DNA from: Acidithiobacillus sulfuriphilus
GTDB taxonomy: Bacteria; Pseudomonadota; Gammaproteobacteria; Acidithiobacillales; Acidithiobacillaceae
Direction of reading: 5' to 3'
Assembly (NCBI RefSeq): GCF_003721225.1
Contig: NZ_RIZI01000143.1
Coordinates: 1 to 20,789, forward strand
Length of the DNA: 20,789 bases
The translations under genes and the position numbers were made by a program. A model generated the notes under the pieces. The model was given only the letters and a program-made list of their open reading frames with translations. It was not told where the DNA came from and searched no databases. Of this stretch, positions 1 through 7,967 are shown piece by piece (the stretch's first letter is position 1; every line of letters starts with the position of its first letter).

Positions 1-97
1 TGCGCTCGGCCAGCGCAGCCTGACCCTCGGCATCGATGCTGATGTTGACGTAGGTTTTGCCGAAGCTCACATCCGGATAGTAGTCCTCCTTCGCCTT
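1..97 (-). CDS. Unidentified coding fragment at the window edge
   Basis: On the minus strand the frame through codons at 97-95, 94-92 and so on down to 4-2 is open and reads like real protein, including the stretches KEDYYPDVSFGK and TYVNISIDAEGQAALAER. I do not recognise the family. The gene runs off the left edge, so its C-terminal part is missing. Its upstream side runs straight into the reading frame of rapZ on the opposite strand with no room for a promoter. This suggests that either a rearrangement or an assembly join lies around 84-95. The fragment is short, and the call rests only on the protein-like composition and on the absence of an alternative explanation for these bases. Confidence 0.3.
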
Positions 98-452
98 CAA
101 AAACGGTGTTCCCCTGGATTCCGACTTCGTCTTCGATCTGCGCGCCCTGCCCAACCCCCATTACGACCCCGCCCTGCGCCCCCTCACCGGCCGCGATGCC
201 GCCGTTCGCACCTTTCTCGACGGCGCCCCCGGCGTACGGGCGGCCCACGACTCCCTGCGCCTTTTCCTGCAATCCTGGCTGGCCCCCTTTGCCGAGGAAC
301 ATCGCAACTACGTCACCGTCTCCCTGGGCTGTACCGGTGGCCAGCACCGCAGCGTGTATATGGTCGAGGCCTTGAGCCGGGATCTGGCCGGGGAAGGTCG
401 GCGCCTGCTGGTGCAGCATCGCGAGTTGGGCATCACCGAGGCGCGACCATGA
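84..452 (+). CDS. rapZ: RapZ (RNase adapter / nucleotide-binding protein), C-terminal part only
   Basis: From base 84 the frame gives SSFAFKNGVPLDSDFVFD, then LPNPHYDPALRPLTG and GCTGGQHRSVY, the hallmark motifs of the RapZ (YvcJ) C-terminal domain. In enteric bacteria this domain binds the small RNAs GlmY and GlmZ and regulates glucosamine-6-phosphate synthase. Only 122 residues remain of about 285. The N-terminal Walker ATPase domain is absent, and two TAG stops (78-83) lie in frame just upstream, so this is truncated rather than simply cut by the window. No in-frame start codon is visible near the 5' end. The stop overlaps the next start (ATGA, 449-452), the usual coupling in the rapZ-EIIA-HPr-EI cluster. 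An intact rapZ would be expected in the real genome, so an assembly break is as likely as a pseudogene. Confidence 0.85.
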   Translation, partial: SSFAFKNGVPLDSDFVFDLRALPNPHYDPALRPLTGRDAAVRTFLDGAPGVRAAHDSLRLFLQSWLAPFAEEHRNYVTVSLGCTGGQHRSVYMVEALSRDLAGEGRRLLVQHRELGITEARP

Positions 453-850
453 TCGGCCTGCTGCTCCTCACCCATGACGAAATTGGCCAGGCCTTTCTGG
501 CCGCCGTAACCCACATCTTCGGCAGTACTCCGCCGGCCCTGACGGTTCTCGAAATACTCCCCGACCAAGGGCTGGAAGAGAGCCGTCTGCGCCTCCGTCA
601 GGCCCTGGAGAGACTGGATGAAGGGGATGGCGTGCTGGTCCTCACGGACCTTTTCGGCGCCACCCCCAGCAATCTCCTATCGACGGTCCTGCGCCCCGGC
701 CGGGTGGAGGCCGTAAGCGGGCTCAACCTCCCCATGCTGCTGCGCGGCCTGTCCCGCCGCCCCGATGGCCTGACTGCCGCCCGGGAAGGCGCCCTGGACG
801 GGGCGCATCAGGGAATCGTGGACCTCACCACCCTGACCGCCCAGCGCTGA
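449..850 (+). CDS. PTS EIIA component, mannose/fructose (ManX-type) family
   Basis: This is a 133-residue soluble EIIA domain of the mannose superfamily. The N-terminus has the family start, strand then THDE, with the phospho-accepting histidine at residue 9. Further motifs are the central LTDLFGATPSN loop and SGLNLPMLL. The length fits a single-domain EIIA. It accepts phosphate from HPr-His. The gene overlaps rapZ by four bases and lies 99 bases before ptsH. No EIIB or EIIC sugar permease follows, so the protein probably acts as a phosphorylation-state sensor, as in the hprK-rapZ-EIIA-ptsH-ptsI clusters of beta and gamma proteobacteria. That regulatory role is inferred from context; the family assignment is from the sequence. 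Confidence 0.9.
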   Translation: MIGLLLLTHDEIGQAFLAAVTHIFGSTPPALTVLEILPDQGLEESRLRLRQALERLDEGDGVLVLTDLFGATPSNLLSTVLRPGRVEAVSGLNLPMLLRGLSRRPDGLTAAREGALDGAHQGIVDLTTLTAQR

Positions 851-949
851 GCCGGGCGCAGCCAGTGGCCCATCGGCGACAGTCGCGCTATGCTCTTTCC
901 GCATTCCATCAACTGCCGGATCCCGATTGAAACGAAAGAGGCAATCTCA

Positions 950-1218
950 GTGACTGTGCGCATGGAATTACAGATCATCAACCAGCTCGGCCTGCATGCC
1001 CGGGCTTCGGCCAAATTTGTCAGTCTGGCCTCGCGCTATCCCTGCGCCGTATGGCTGGAACGCAACGGGCAACGGGTGAATGGCAAGAGCATCATGGGCG
1101 TCATGACCCTTGCCGCCGCCCAAGGCAGCACCCTGACCCTGGAAACGGACGGCCCCCAGGAAGCGGAATGCGCCGCAGCCTTGCAAGGCCTGGCCATCAA
1201 TCGTTTCGGAGAAGCAGC

Positions 1219-1222
<4 letters not shown>
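950..1222 (+). CDS. ptsH: HPr phosphocarrier protein
   Basis: This is a 90-residue HPr. The active-site histidine lies in NQLGLHARASAKFV (His16), and the regulatory serine in NGKSIMGVMTL (Ser47), which matches Ser46 of Gram-positive HPr. HPr passes phosphate from Enzyme I to EIIA. The retained serine region suggests control by HPr kinase, whose gene is commonly upstream of rapZ in this cluster but is not in the window. I chose the GTG at 950 because an AAAGAGG ribosome-binding site (935-941) sits eight bases ahead and the resulting length is normal. The ATG at 890 would add 20 residues that no HPr has. An internal ATG at 962 is the other option. The stop overlaps the GTG start of ptsI (GTGA). 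Confidence 0.94.
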
Positions 1223-2931
<1,709 letters not shown>

Positions 2932-2983
2932 CATGCGCAACCATCCGAACTCCGTGGCAGCCCCCGCCGGTTGATGGCCTGCC

Positions 2984-4273
2984 ATGAAAATTAGCGGCTG
3001 GCGATGGCGGTCCATCGGCTTTTTCACCCTCGTCGCGGCCTTGGCCGGCCTTCTCGCCCTGGGCATCTGGTGGCAGCAGGGCGGCCCGCGCCATCTCCTC
3101 GCCAGGATCCTCTCCAGCCGGCTCGCCCAGCCGGTCCATCTGGCCCATAACCCGCGGTTCTCCGCCACCACCCGGACCCTGCAGATCAGCTTGTCGGGAC
3201 TGCGCATCGGCCCTGCGGCAAGGCCCTCCTTTGCCGCATCCCGACTCACCCTGACCCTGGCCCTACGTCCCCTCCTGGCAGGGCGGATACAGATCCGGAA
3301 TCTGTCCATGGCAGGGCCGCAGCTCTGCCTGCCCTGGCCCAGCCCGGGGGGAAGCTCCTCCTCCAGCACCCTCATCTGGCCTGCCAGCGTGAGCATTGCC
3401 AACGGCACCATCCGCTGGCAAGGGACAAGTCAACCCCCCCTCACCATTACTCAGCTCCAGGCCCGAATCCCGGCTACCGGAGAGGCCATAATCCAAGGCC
3501 GCTGGCAATGGCGAAAAAAGACGGGAATGGTGGCCATGGACGTCGGCGGTGGTCCCTTCCTTGGCCCGACCCTGCACTGGCAGGACCTGCGCATCAGCGC
3601 GGACAGCACAGCCGGACCGGCCGCCCGTGCCCGGCTCTCCATCGCACAACTTGATTTCGACGGGGGGCGGCTGGATCTCCCCCGCCTGGCGGCCGACTTG
3701 CACTGGCGCGGGCAGACGGCGCAATTCCACGCCGCCGCCATTGCCGCCAATCTGCATACCGGATCCCTGCGGATCGGCCGCTGGCAAATGGACCTGGGCA
3801 GTTACGGACGGATGGGGGGACAACTGGAAAACAGCCGGCAAAATCCCCTGCGAGGCTGCATGGCCTTCCATGCCGATCTGCACGGCCTGCCGCAACTCGC
3901 CCACAACTGGGGCTTCCCCTTCCCCACCCTGCGCGACCCCAACGCCATGACGACCCTCTCCTTTCAGGGCCATGGGCAGGTACGGGACGGCCACTTCATG
4001 CTCAGCATGGATAACGGCATTCTGGACCAGAGCCACTGGTCCGGACAGATGACCGGGCAATGGCAACCCTGGCGGATCCACCTCGATCTGCAAGTCGATG
4101 AGTTCAATTTGGAGCACTATTTACCGCCGCCGACTCCCGGCAAGGCCATGACCCTGCCGCCCCTCCCGCAACAATGGCCCATCACCGGCCAGATCCGCAT
4201 CGACCGCTTGCGCTGGGGTCAGGTCCGCGCCACCGGCCTGCTGATCCGCAGCACTTCCAGCGCCAAACCGTGA
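2984..4273 (+). CDS. AsmA-like membrane-anchored protein, apparently short at the C-terminus
   Basis: This is a 429-residue protein with a short basic N-terminus, one hydrophobic segment at about residues 11-30, and then a long beta-rich region resembling AsmA/DUF748 proteins. Recognisable features are a strand-turn pattern after the anchor (HLLARILSSRL, LQISLSGLRIG) and RIQIRNLSMAGPQL. AsmA-family proteins are periplasmic and are now thought to help move phospholipids between membranes. The last residues, QIRIDRLRWGQVRATGLLIR, look like the opening of the family's C-terminal repeat. The stop then comes where related proteins normally continue, and mutY begins three bases later. I infer C-terminal truncation, but this needs an alignment. 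No clear ribosome-binding site precedes the ATG. The membership is fairly secure and the exact function is not. Confidence 0.7.
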   Translation: MKISGWRWRSIGFFTLVAALAGLLALGIWWQQGGPRHLLARILSSRLAQPVHLAHNPRFSATTRTLQISLSGLRIGPAARPSFAASRLTLTLALRPLLAGRIQIRNLSMAGPQLCLPWPSPGGSSSSSTLIWPASVSIANGTIRWQGTSQPPLTITQLQARIPATGEAIIQGRWQWRKKTGMVAMDVGGGPFLGPTLHWQDLRISADSTAGPAARARLSIAQLDFDGGRLDLPRLAADLHWRGQTAQFHAAAIAANLHTGSLRIGRWQMDLGSYGRMGGQLENSRQNPLRGCMAFHADLHGLPQLAHNWGFPFPTLRDPNAMTTLSFQGHGQVRDGHFMLSMDNGILDQSHWSGQMTGQWQPWRIHLDLQVDEFNLEHYLPPPTPGKAMTLPPLPQQWPITGQIRIDRLRWGQVRATGLLIRSTSSAKP

Positions 4274-4275
4274 GC

Positions 4276-5337
4276 ATGCCGCCCCTTGCCGCCCCCCTCC
4301 TGCGCTGGTACGCCGGCCGGGGCCGCCATGATCTACCCTGGCGCCAGACCCGCGACCCCTATCGCCTGTGGCTGGCCGAGATCATGCTCCAGCAAACCCG
4401 GGTCGAAAGCGTCAAACCCTACTATGCCCGTTTTCTCGCCCGTTTCCCCAACTGGCAGGCCCTCGCCAGCGCGCCGCAGGACGAGGTCCTGGCCCTGTGG
4501 AGCGGCCTGGGCTACTACGCCCGCGCCCGCAATGCCCAGGTCACCGCCCGGATCGTCGTGGAGCAGCACCAGGGCCGCTTTCCCGACACCATGGCCGCCG
4601 CCACCGCCCTGCCCGGGATCGGGCGCAGCACCGCCGCCGCCGTTCTCGCCAGCGCCTACGGCCAAGGGCAGGCCATCCTCGATGCCAACGCCCGGCGCAT
4701 CCTCATCCGCTACCACGCCATTGCCGCCGACCCGCAGCAGCAACGCACCCTGCAGACACTCTGGTCCCTGGCCGAAAGCCACACGCCCGCCGCCGCCCAC
4801 GATTACAATCAGGCCATCCAGGACCTGGGCGCCCTGTGCTGCACACCGCGCCGGCCCCTCTGCGGCCAATGTCCCCTCCAGAACGGCTGCCAAGCCCGGC
4901 GCCAGGGATCCAGCGACACCCTCCCCCGGCGCCGGGAAAAGGCCCAGAAACCGGAACGACAGGTCTGGTTCGCCCTTATCGACGATGGCACGGGCCGCAT
5001 CCTGTTGGAGAAACAGCCCCAGGAAGGGATCTGGGGCGGCCTGTGGAGCCTCCCCCAGTGGCCGCGGGGTGACGAAACTGCCGCCGTGGCCCTCCAAACA
5101 TTCTCCAGAACATCGGGCCTGTCCCTCCGGCACCGCGCAACGGGGCCGGAACAACGCCATGCCTTCACCCACTTCACCCTCCATTTCCAGTGCATCGAGG
5201 CCGCGCTGCAGAGTACCGAACTGCGCGCGCCAGCCCAGGAGCAGCGATGGTGCACCATCGCCCAGGCCGCGGAGCGGGGGCTCCCCGCCCCGGTTCGCCG
5301 CCTGTTGGCGTTATTCTCTAGCAAAAGAATCGGTTAA
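4276..5337 (+). CDS. mutY: A/G-specific adenine glycosylase MutY
   Basis: This 353-residue DNA repair enzyme removes adenine mispaired with 8-oxoguanine. The helix-hairpin-helix glycosylase fold is visible with LAEIMLQQTRV (catalytic Glu35), LPGIGRSTAAAV and ILDANARRIL (catalytic Asp136). The [4Fe-4S] cluster ligands are Cys189-X6-Cys196-X2-Cys199-X5-Cys205. The C-terminal third is a Nudix-like 8-oxoG recognition domain (GGLWSLPQWP, HAFTHFTLHF). The start is ambiguous: ATG at 4276, or a GTG at 4270 that overlaps the upstream stop and adds two residues. MutY followed by the iron-protection protein YggX is a common proteobacterial pairing, fitting a joint role under oxidative and iron stress. 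Confidence 0.96.
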   Translation: MPPLAAPLLRWYAGRGRHDLPWRQTRDPYRLWLAEIMLQQTRVESVKPYYARFLARFPNWQALASAPQDEVLALWSGLGYYARARNAQVTARIVVEQHQGRFPDTMAAATALPGIGRSTAAAVLASAYGQGQAILDANARRILIRYHAIAADPQQQRTLQTLWSLAESHTPAAAHDYNQAIQDLGALCCTPRRPLCGQCPLQNGCQARRQGSSDTLPRRREKAQKPERQVWFALIDDGTGRILLEKQPQEGIWGGLWSLPQWPRGDETAAVALQTFSRTSGLSLRHRATGPEQRHAFTHFTLHFQCIEAALQSTELRAPAQEQRWCTIAQAAERGLPAPVRRLLALFSSKRIG

Positions 5338-5388
5338 ACTAAAAACGGCTTTTTACCCGCTGCGGCGGTTTTCACTGAGGATTATGGC

Positions 5389-5661
5389 ATGACACGTATG
5401 GTACATTGTGTAAAACTGGATCGAGAGACCGAAGGCTTGGCCATCCCCCCTTATCCCGGCCCCCTGGGCAAACGCATCTATGAGCAGGTTTCCAAGGAAG
5501 CCTGGCAGGGCTGGCTCAAACATCAAACCATGCTCATTAACGAGTATCGCCTCTCACCCATCGACCCAAAATCCCGCCTCTTCCTCGAAAAGCAGATGGA
5601 ATCCTACTTTTTTGGAGAAGGCGCCCAGACCCCGGAAGGTTACGTCCCGCCCGCCCCCTGA
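5389..5661 (+). CDS. yggX: YggX family Fe(II)-trafficking / oxidative damage protection protein
   Basis: This 90-residue protein matches YggX along its whole length: [13 protein letters not shown] with the conserved Cys7, then [32 protein letters not shown] and a C-terminal [10 protein letters not shown]. YggX protects labile Fe-S enzymes and is thought to limit free iron. The ATG at 5389 has GAGG at 5377-5380 about eight bases upstream. A short ATG at 5383 is out of frame and ends at once. The gene is 51 bases after mutY and is followed immediately by a terminator-like hairpin, so it is probably the last gene of the unit. Confidence 0.94.
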   Translation: MTRMVHCVKLDRETEGLAIPPYPGPLGKRIYEQVSKEAWQGWLKHQTMLINEYRLSPIDPKSRLFLEKQMESYFFGEGAQTPEGYVPPAP

Positions 5662-5696
5662 AATGATCTGCCCATGGGCAGGAGCGGGGGCGTTTT
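5652..5696 (+). terminator. Terminator-like hairpin after yggX
   Basis: An outer stem CGCCCCC (5652-5658) pairs with GGGGGCG (5686-5692) and is followed by TTTT (5693-5696). Between the arms is a perfect 14-base palindrome, CTGCCCATGGGCAG (5668-5681), that can form its own hairpin. The left arm lies inside the last codons and stop region of yggX. The T-run is short, so efficiency is uncertain. Confidence 0.55.
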
Positions 5697-5705
5697 CCGC
5701 CTCCG

Positions 5706-5723
5706 CGTCGTTGCCGAACGACA
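5706..5723. promoter_or_regulatory. Putative GlrR upstream activating site 1
   Basis: CGTC-N10-GACA matches the GlrR operator described in enteric bacteria (TGTC-N10-GACA) except at the first base. It is also a 6-base inverted repeat, GTCGTT/AACGAC, around a 4-base centre. It lies about 190 bases before the predicted sigma-54 start, a normal enhancer distance. Assignment to GlrR is inferred from the motif and from glrR being encoded downstream. Confidence 0.5.
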
Positions 5724-5780
5724 GGAATTGCAGGAATTTTTCATTTAATATCATAGTGTTGATCGGTACAGCATGACTTT

Positions 5781-5801
5781 TGTCGTCGGCAAGTGACGAC
5801 T
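5781..5801. promoter_or_regulatory. Putative GlrR upstream activating site 2
   Basis: TGTC-N10-GACG (5781-5798) differs from the enteric GlrR site at one position. The repeat GTCGTC (5782-5787) with GACGAC (5795-5800) also gives a second overlapping GTC-N10-GAC match shifted by three bases. It is 75 bases from site 1 (start to start, about seven helical turns) and roughly 115 bases before the predicted transcription start. The AT-rich stretch from about 5830 to 5870 separates it from the promoter and could bend. Confidence 0.55.
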
Positions 5802-5871
5802 CCGGATCCGCGTTTCGGCAGCAGACTCCGTATATCTTAAAAAAACCAATATAAACAATATGGTAAAAACA

Positions 5872-5887
5872 TGGCACAAGATATGCT
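5872..5887 (+). promoter_or_regulatory. Sigma-54 (RpoN) promoter of the Asr-like gene
   Basis: The sequence TGGCACAAGATATGCT contains the -24 GG at 5873-5874 and the -12 GC at 5885-5886, with exactly ten bases between them, as sigma-54 requires. The -24 element TGGCAC is perfect; the -12 element has ATGC where TTGC is consensus. Transcription would start near 5897. With two GTC-N10-GAC sites upstream and a GAFTGA-type activator encoded nearby, this is a strong candidate. Confidence 0.7.
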
Positions 5888-5895
5888 AGTGCATG

Positions 5896-5927
5896 GGAGC
5901 TGAGAAATCACAGCTCCGCTACAGCGG
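5896..5927 (+). promoter_or_regulatory. Hairpins at the 5' end of the predicted transcript
   Basis: GGAGCTG (5896-5902) pairs perfectly with CAGCTCC (5911-5917) around an 8-base loop. A second short hairpin, CCGC-TACA-GCGG (5916-5927), follows and shares two bases with the first, so the two compete at that edge. The first stem begins at the predicted sigma-54 start, so the RNA would carry a 5' terminal hairpin, a feature that often stabilises transcripts. The ribosome-binding site (5947-5952) lies outside both stems. Confidence 0.45.
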
Positions 5928-5959
5928 AATATCGAGCCACTCAATTGAGGAGTCATTTT

Positions 5960-6208
5960 ATGAAGAAGATCGTTGCCCTGACCGCTGCCCTGTCCTTCCT
6001 GACCGCTACCGCCGCCTTCGCGGAAGCCCCCGCCACCGCCGAAAAGGCCCCTGTAAAGACCATGGAGCACAAGGCCGTGGAAAAGAAGGTCGAACATAAA
6101 GCCGTGGAAAAGAAGAAAATCGAGCACAAGGCCGCGGAAAAGAAGAAGGTCGAGCACAAGGCCGTGGAGAAAAAGGCCGAGCCCAAGGCTGCAACCCCCG
6201 CACAGTAA
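5960..6208 (+). CDS. Small secreted Lys/Glu/His-repeat protein, Asr-like
   Basis: This 82-residue protein has a clear Sec signal peptide. It starts MKKIVALTAALSF and has a predicted cleavage site after AFA at residue 21. The mature part of about 61 residues is almost entirely tandem repeats of the form EHKAVEKK(K)(V/I), ending EPKAATPAQ. It has about 17 Lys, 11 Glu and 4 His, no Cys and no aromatic residue, so it should be basic and disordered or helical in the periplasm. The layout recalls enteric acid-shock protein Asr, but there is no sequence proof of homology. The ATG at 5960 has a GAGGAG ribosome-binding site seven bases upstream; a TTG at 5945 in the same frame would swallow that site. 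It is a single-gene unit between a sigma-54 promoter and a strong terminator, directly ahead of glrK. Confidence 0.8.
   Translation: MKKIVALTAALSFLTATAAFAEAPATAEKAPVKTMEHKAVEKKVEHKAVEKKKIEHKAAEKKKVEHKAVEKKAEPKAATPAQ
6065..6190 (+). repeat. In-frame tandem repeats in the Asr-like gene
   Basis: Four units of 27-30 bases encode EHKAVEKKV, EHKAVEKKKI, EHKAAEKKKV and EHKAVEKKA, followed by a partial EPKA. Codons vary between units (for example GAGCACAAG against GAACATAAA), so the repeats are not a very recent duplication, although copy number could still change by slippage. Confidence 0.8.
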
Positions 6209-6262
6209 GTAAAGGCTTCCCTGCGCCAGCATCCCTCTGCCGGGTGCCGGTGTAGTGCCTGT

Positions 6263-6291
6263 GGCCCGAAGCCTTGGCTTCGGGCCTTTTT
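6263..6291 (+). terminator. Rho-independent terminator of the Asr-like gene
   Basis: A perfect 10-base stem GGCCCGAAGC (6263-6272) / GCTTCGGGCC (6277-6286) with loop CTTG is followed by TTTTT (6287-6291) and then CTT. It would release a transcript of about 395 bases from the sigma-54 start and separates this gene from glrK. Confidence 0.92.
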
Positions 6292-6368
6292 CTTGCCGGT
6301 ACGGCGGCCCAGCCGGAAAGCCGGATCAGACCGGATACATTTCCCAACACCCGGGTCCGGAGGCTCCC

Positions 6369-6397
6369 TTGCAGATCCATCTGGCTTTCTCTAGGCT
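6369..6397 (+). promoter_or_regulatory. Possible sigma-70 promoter for glrK-qseG-glrR
   Basis: TTGCAG (6369-6374) and TAGGCT (6392-6397) are separated by 17 bases. Both hexamers are weak (three of six matches each). The position between the upstream terminator and the glrK ATG is right for a constitutive promoter. If it is used, translation must start at the ATG at 6450 and not at the TTG at 6369. Confidence 0.25.
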
Positions 6398-6449
6398 AAG
6401 GCATCTTTTGCTGCGGACACGGTGGGCCCATTCCCGCCCCTTTTCCTTC

Positions 6450-7967
6450 ATGGCTCTGCGTCCTAGCTCCATTTCCAAGCTGGTAACCTTCGGTTTTAGC
6501 CTCGCTATCGTGCCGCTGGTCCTGGTTATCGTCAGCGTCACCATTTCCATCGCCCATTTTGCCGAACAAGGGCAAACCAGCATCCTCCGCGCCGTGGCCA
6601 TGAGCAATGCCGCCAATCGCATGACCAATGCGGTACGCTCCATGGAACGCTATGGTCTGCAGTACACGGTCCTGCAGGATCAGGCGCTGCTGGTCCTCTA
6701 CCAGCAAAGTTACGACGATTACAAAAAGGCCGCGGCGCAATTCACCGCGGCCGCCCCCGCGCAGAGCGAGCGCCAGCAACTTCGCAGTCTCGACACCAGC
6801 CTGCTGCGCGCCCGCCAACTCCTGCCCATCGTCGCCCTGGAGGGCAACCGCAGCGCCCTGGAAAGTGATTTTAGCCGGGCCGGTACCGCAGCGCAGCGTC
6901 TGCAAACCGCCGTCAACGAAGGCATCAGCACCGAAGTCGGCAAGCTCGGCACCCGCGCCCTCGCCATCAAGCGCATGACCCTGCTGGAAGTGCTCCTGGT
7001 CCTGCCCCTGTCCATCGCCGTCGCCATCTTCTTCATCATCCTCATCACCCGGCCCATCCGCCGCCTCGATCAGGCCGTCTCCGGCCTCGGCGACGGCGAC
7101 CTGGAGACGCCCATCGCCGTCAGCGGCCCCCGGGATATCGCCACCGTGGGAGAACGGCTGGAATGGCTGCGCACCCGCCTCAACGCCCTGGAGGCCGCCA
7201 AGCTCCATTTTCTCCGCCAACTCTCCCACGAGCTCAAAACGCCTCTCACCGCCATCCGCGAAGGTGCTGAGTTGCTCCAGGAGGACCTCGGCCATGAACT
7301 CGCCGCAGAACAGCGGGAGATTGTGCAGATCGTTCGCGACAATAGCCTCCGCCTGCAGCGGCTCATCGAAGATCTGCTCAAATTCAGTCTGGCCGAGGGC
7401 CAGGCAGGAGCGGGGATGGCCCAGGCCATCCCTCTGGCCACCGTCATCGAAGAACTGCTGCAAAGCTACAAACCCAGTTTGCGCAGCCAGTCGCTACGCC
7501 TCGACCTGCAGATGGACGCCGTGAACGTGTGGGGACACCGGGACCGGCTCCGCACGATTTGCGATAATCTCTTGTCCAATGCGGTGAAGTTCTCCCCGCC
7601 AGGGAGTACTATTCACCTTCGCCTGTTTGCCGAGGGTGACAACGCGATTCTTGAAGTCGAGGACGAAGGTCCGGGCGTACCGATCACCGAACACGAGAAA
7701 ATTTTTGATATCATGTATCAGGGCAGCGCCTCCAGTTCCGGAAAAGTGGAAGGCAGCGGCCTGGGTCTGGCGATTGCCAAGGAATATGTACTCAGTTATG
7801 GGGGAAGTCTTGAATTGCTCGCCAAAGAATCGTCAGGAGCCTGTTTCCGTGTGGTCCTACCCTTGGCGGAGGAGCCCAATTCCCCTGATTCTGCTGATGG
7901 CGCTGGGCGGCTGCGCTACCACCCCGCACACACTGGCGCCGAAGACCATCACCCTGGCACCGGGTGA
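6450..7967 (+). CDS. glrK: Sensor histidine kinase GlrK (QseE)
   Basis: This 505-residue membrane kinase has TM1 at about residues 11-36, a helical periplasmic sensor of about 135 residues (NRMTNAVRSMERYGLQYTVL) and TM2 at about 176-200. A HAMP region follows, then the phospho-acceptor His260 in LRQLSHELKTPLTAIREGAELL, and the ATP-binding N, G1 and G2 boxes (NLLSNAVKFSPPG, VEDEGPGVP, GSGLGLAIAKEYV). Motifs and layout match enteric GlrK, which phosphorylates GlrR in response to envelope signals. The ATG at 6450 matches the length of that homolog; a TTG at 6369 with a good GGAGG site would add 27 residues. The final roughly 33 residues (EEPNSPDSADGAG onward) have no counterpart and are the downstream lipoprotein gene read in another frame, so the normal stop has been lost. 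Confidence 0.92.
   Translation: MALRPSSISKLVTFGFSLAIVPLVLVIVSVTISIAHFAEQGQTSILRAVAMSNAANRMTNAVRSMERYGLQYTVLQDQALLVLYQQSYDDYKKAAAQFTAAAPAQSERQQLRSLDTSLLRARQLLPIVALEGNRSALESDFSRAGTAAQRLQTAVNEGISTEVGKLGTRALAIKRMTLLEVLLVLPLSIAVAIFFIILITRPIRRLDQAVSGLGDGDLETPIAVSGPRDIATVGERLEWLRTRLNALEAAKLHFLRQLSHELKTPLTAIREGAELLQEDLGHELAAEQREIVQIVRDNSLRLQRLIEDLLKFSLAEGQAGAGMAQAIPLATVIEELLQSYKPSLRSQSLRLDLQMDAVNVWGHRDRLRTICDNLLSNAVKFSPPGSTIHLRLFAEGDNAILEVEDEGPGVPITEHEKIFDIMYQGSASSSGKVEGSGLGLAIAKEYVLSYGGSLELLAKESSGACFRVVLPLAEEPNSPDSADGAGRLRYHPAHTGAEDHHPGTG

Noticed and set aside
4985..5000. TGGCACGG sequence as a second sigma-54 promoter
   Set aside because: It is inside mutY and has no GC at the required 10-base distance; other TGGCAC copies at 1834, 2018 and 10085 fail the same test.
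5305..5340. TTGGCG / TAAACT as a yggX promoter
   Set aside because: The spacer is 24 bases, too long; the alternative TTATTC at 18 bases is too weak to report.
6065..6190. Possible CRISPR-like repeats
   Set aside because: The units are contiguous, 27-30 bases, have no spacers and are in frame within a secreted protein gene.
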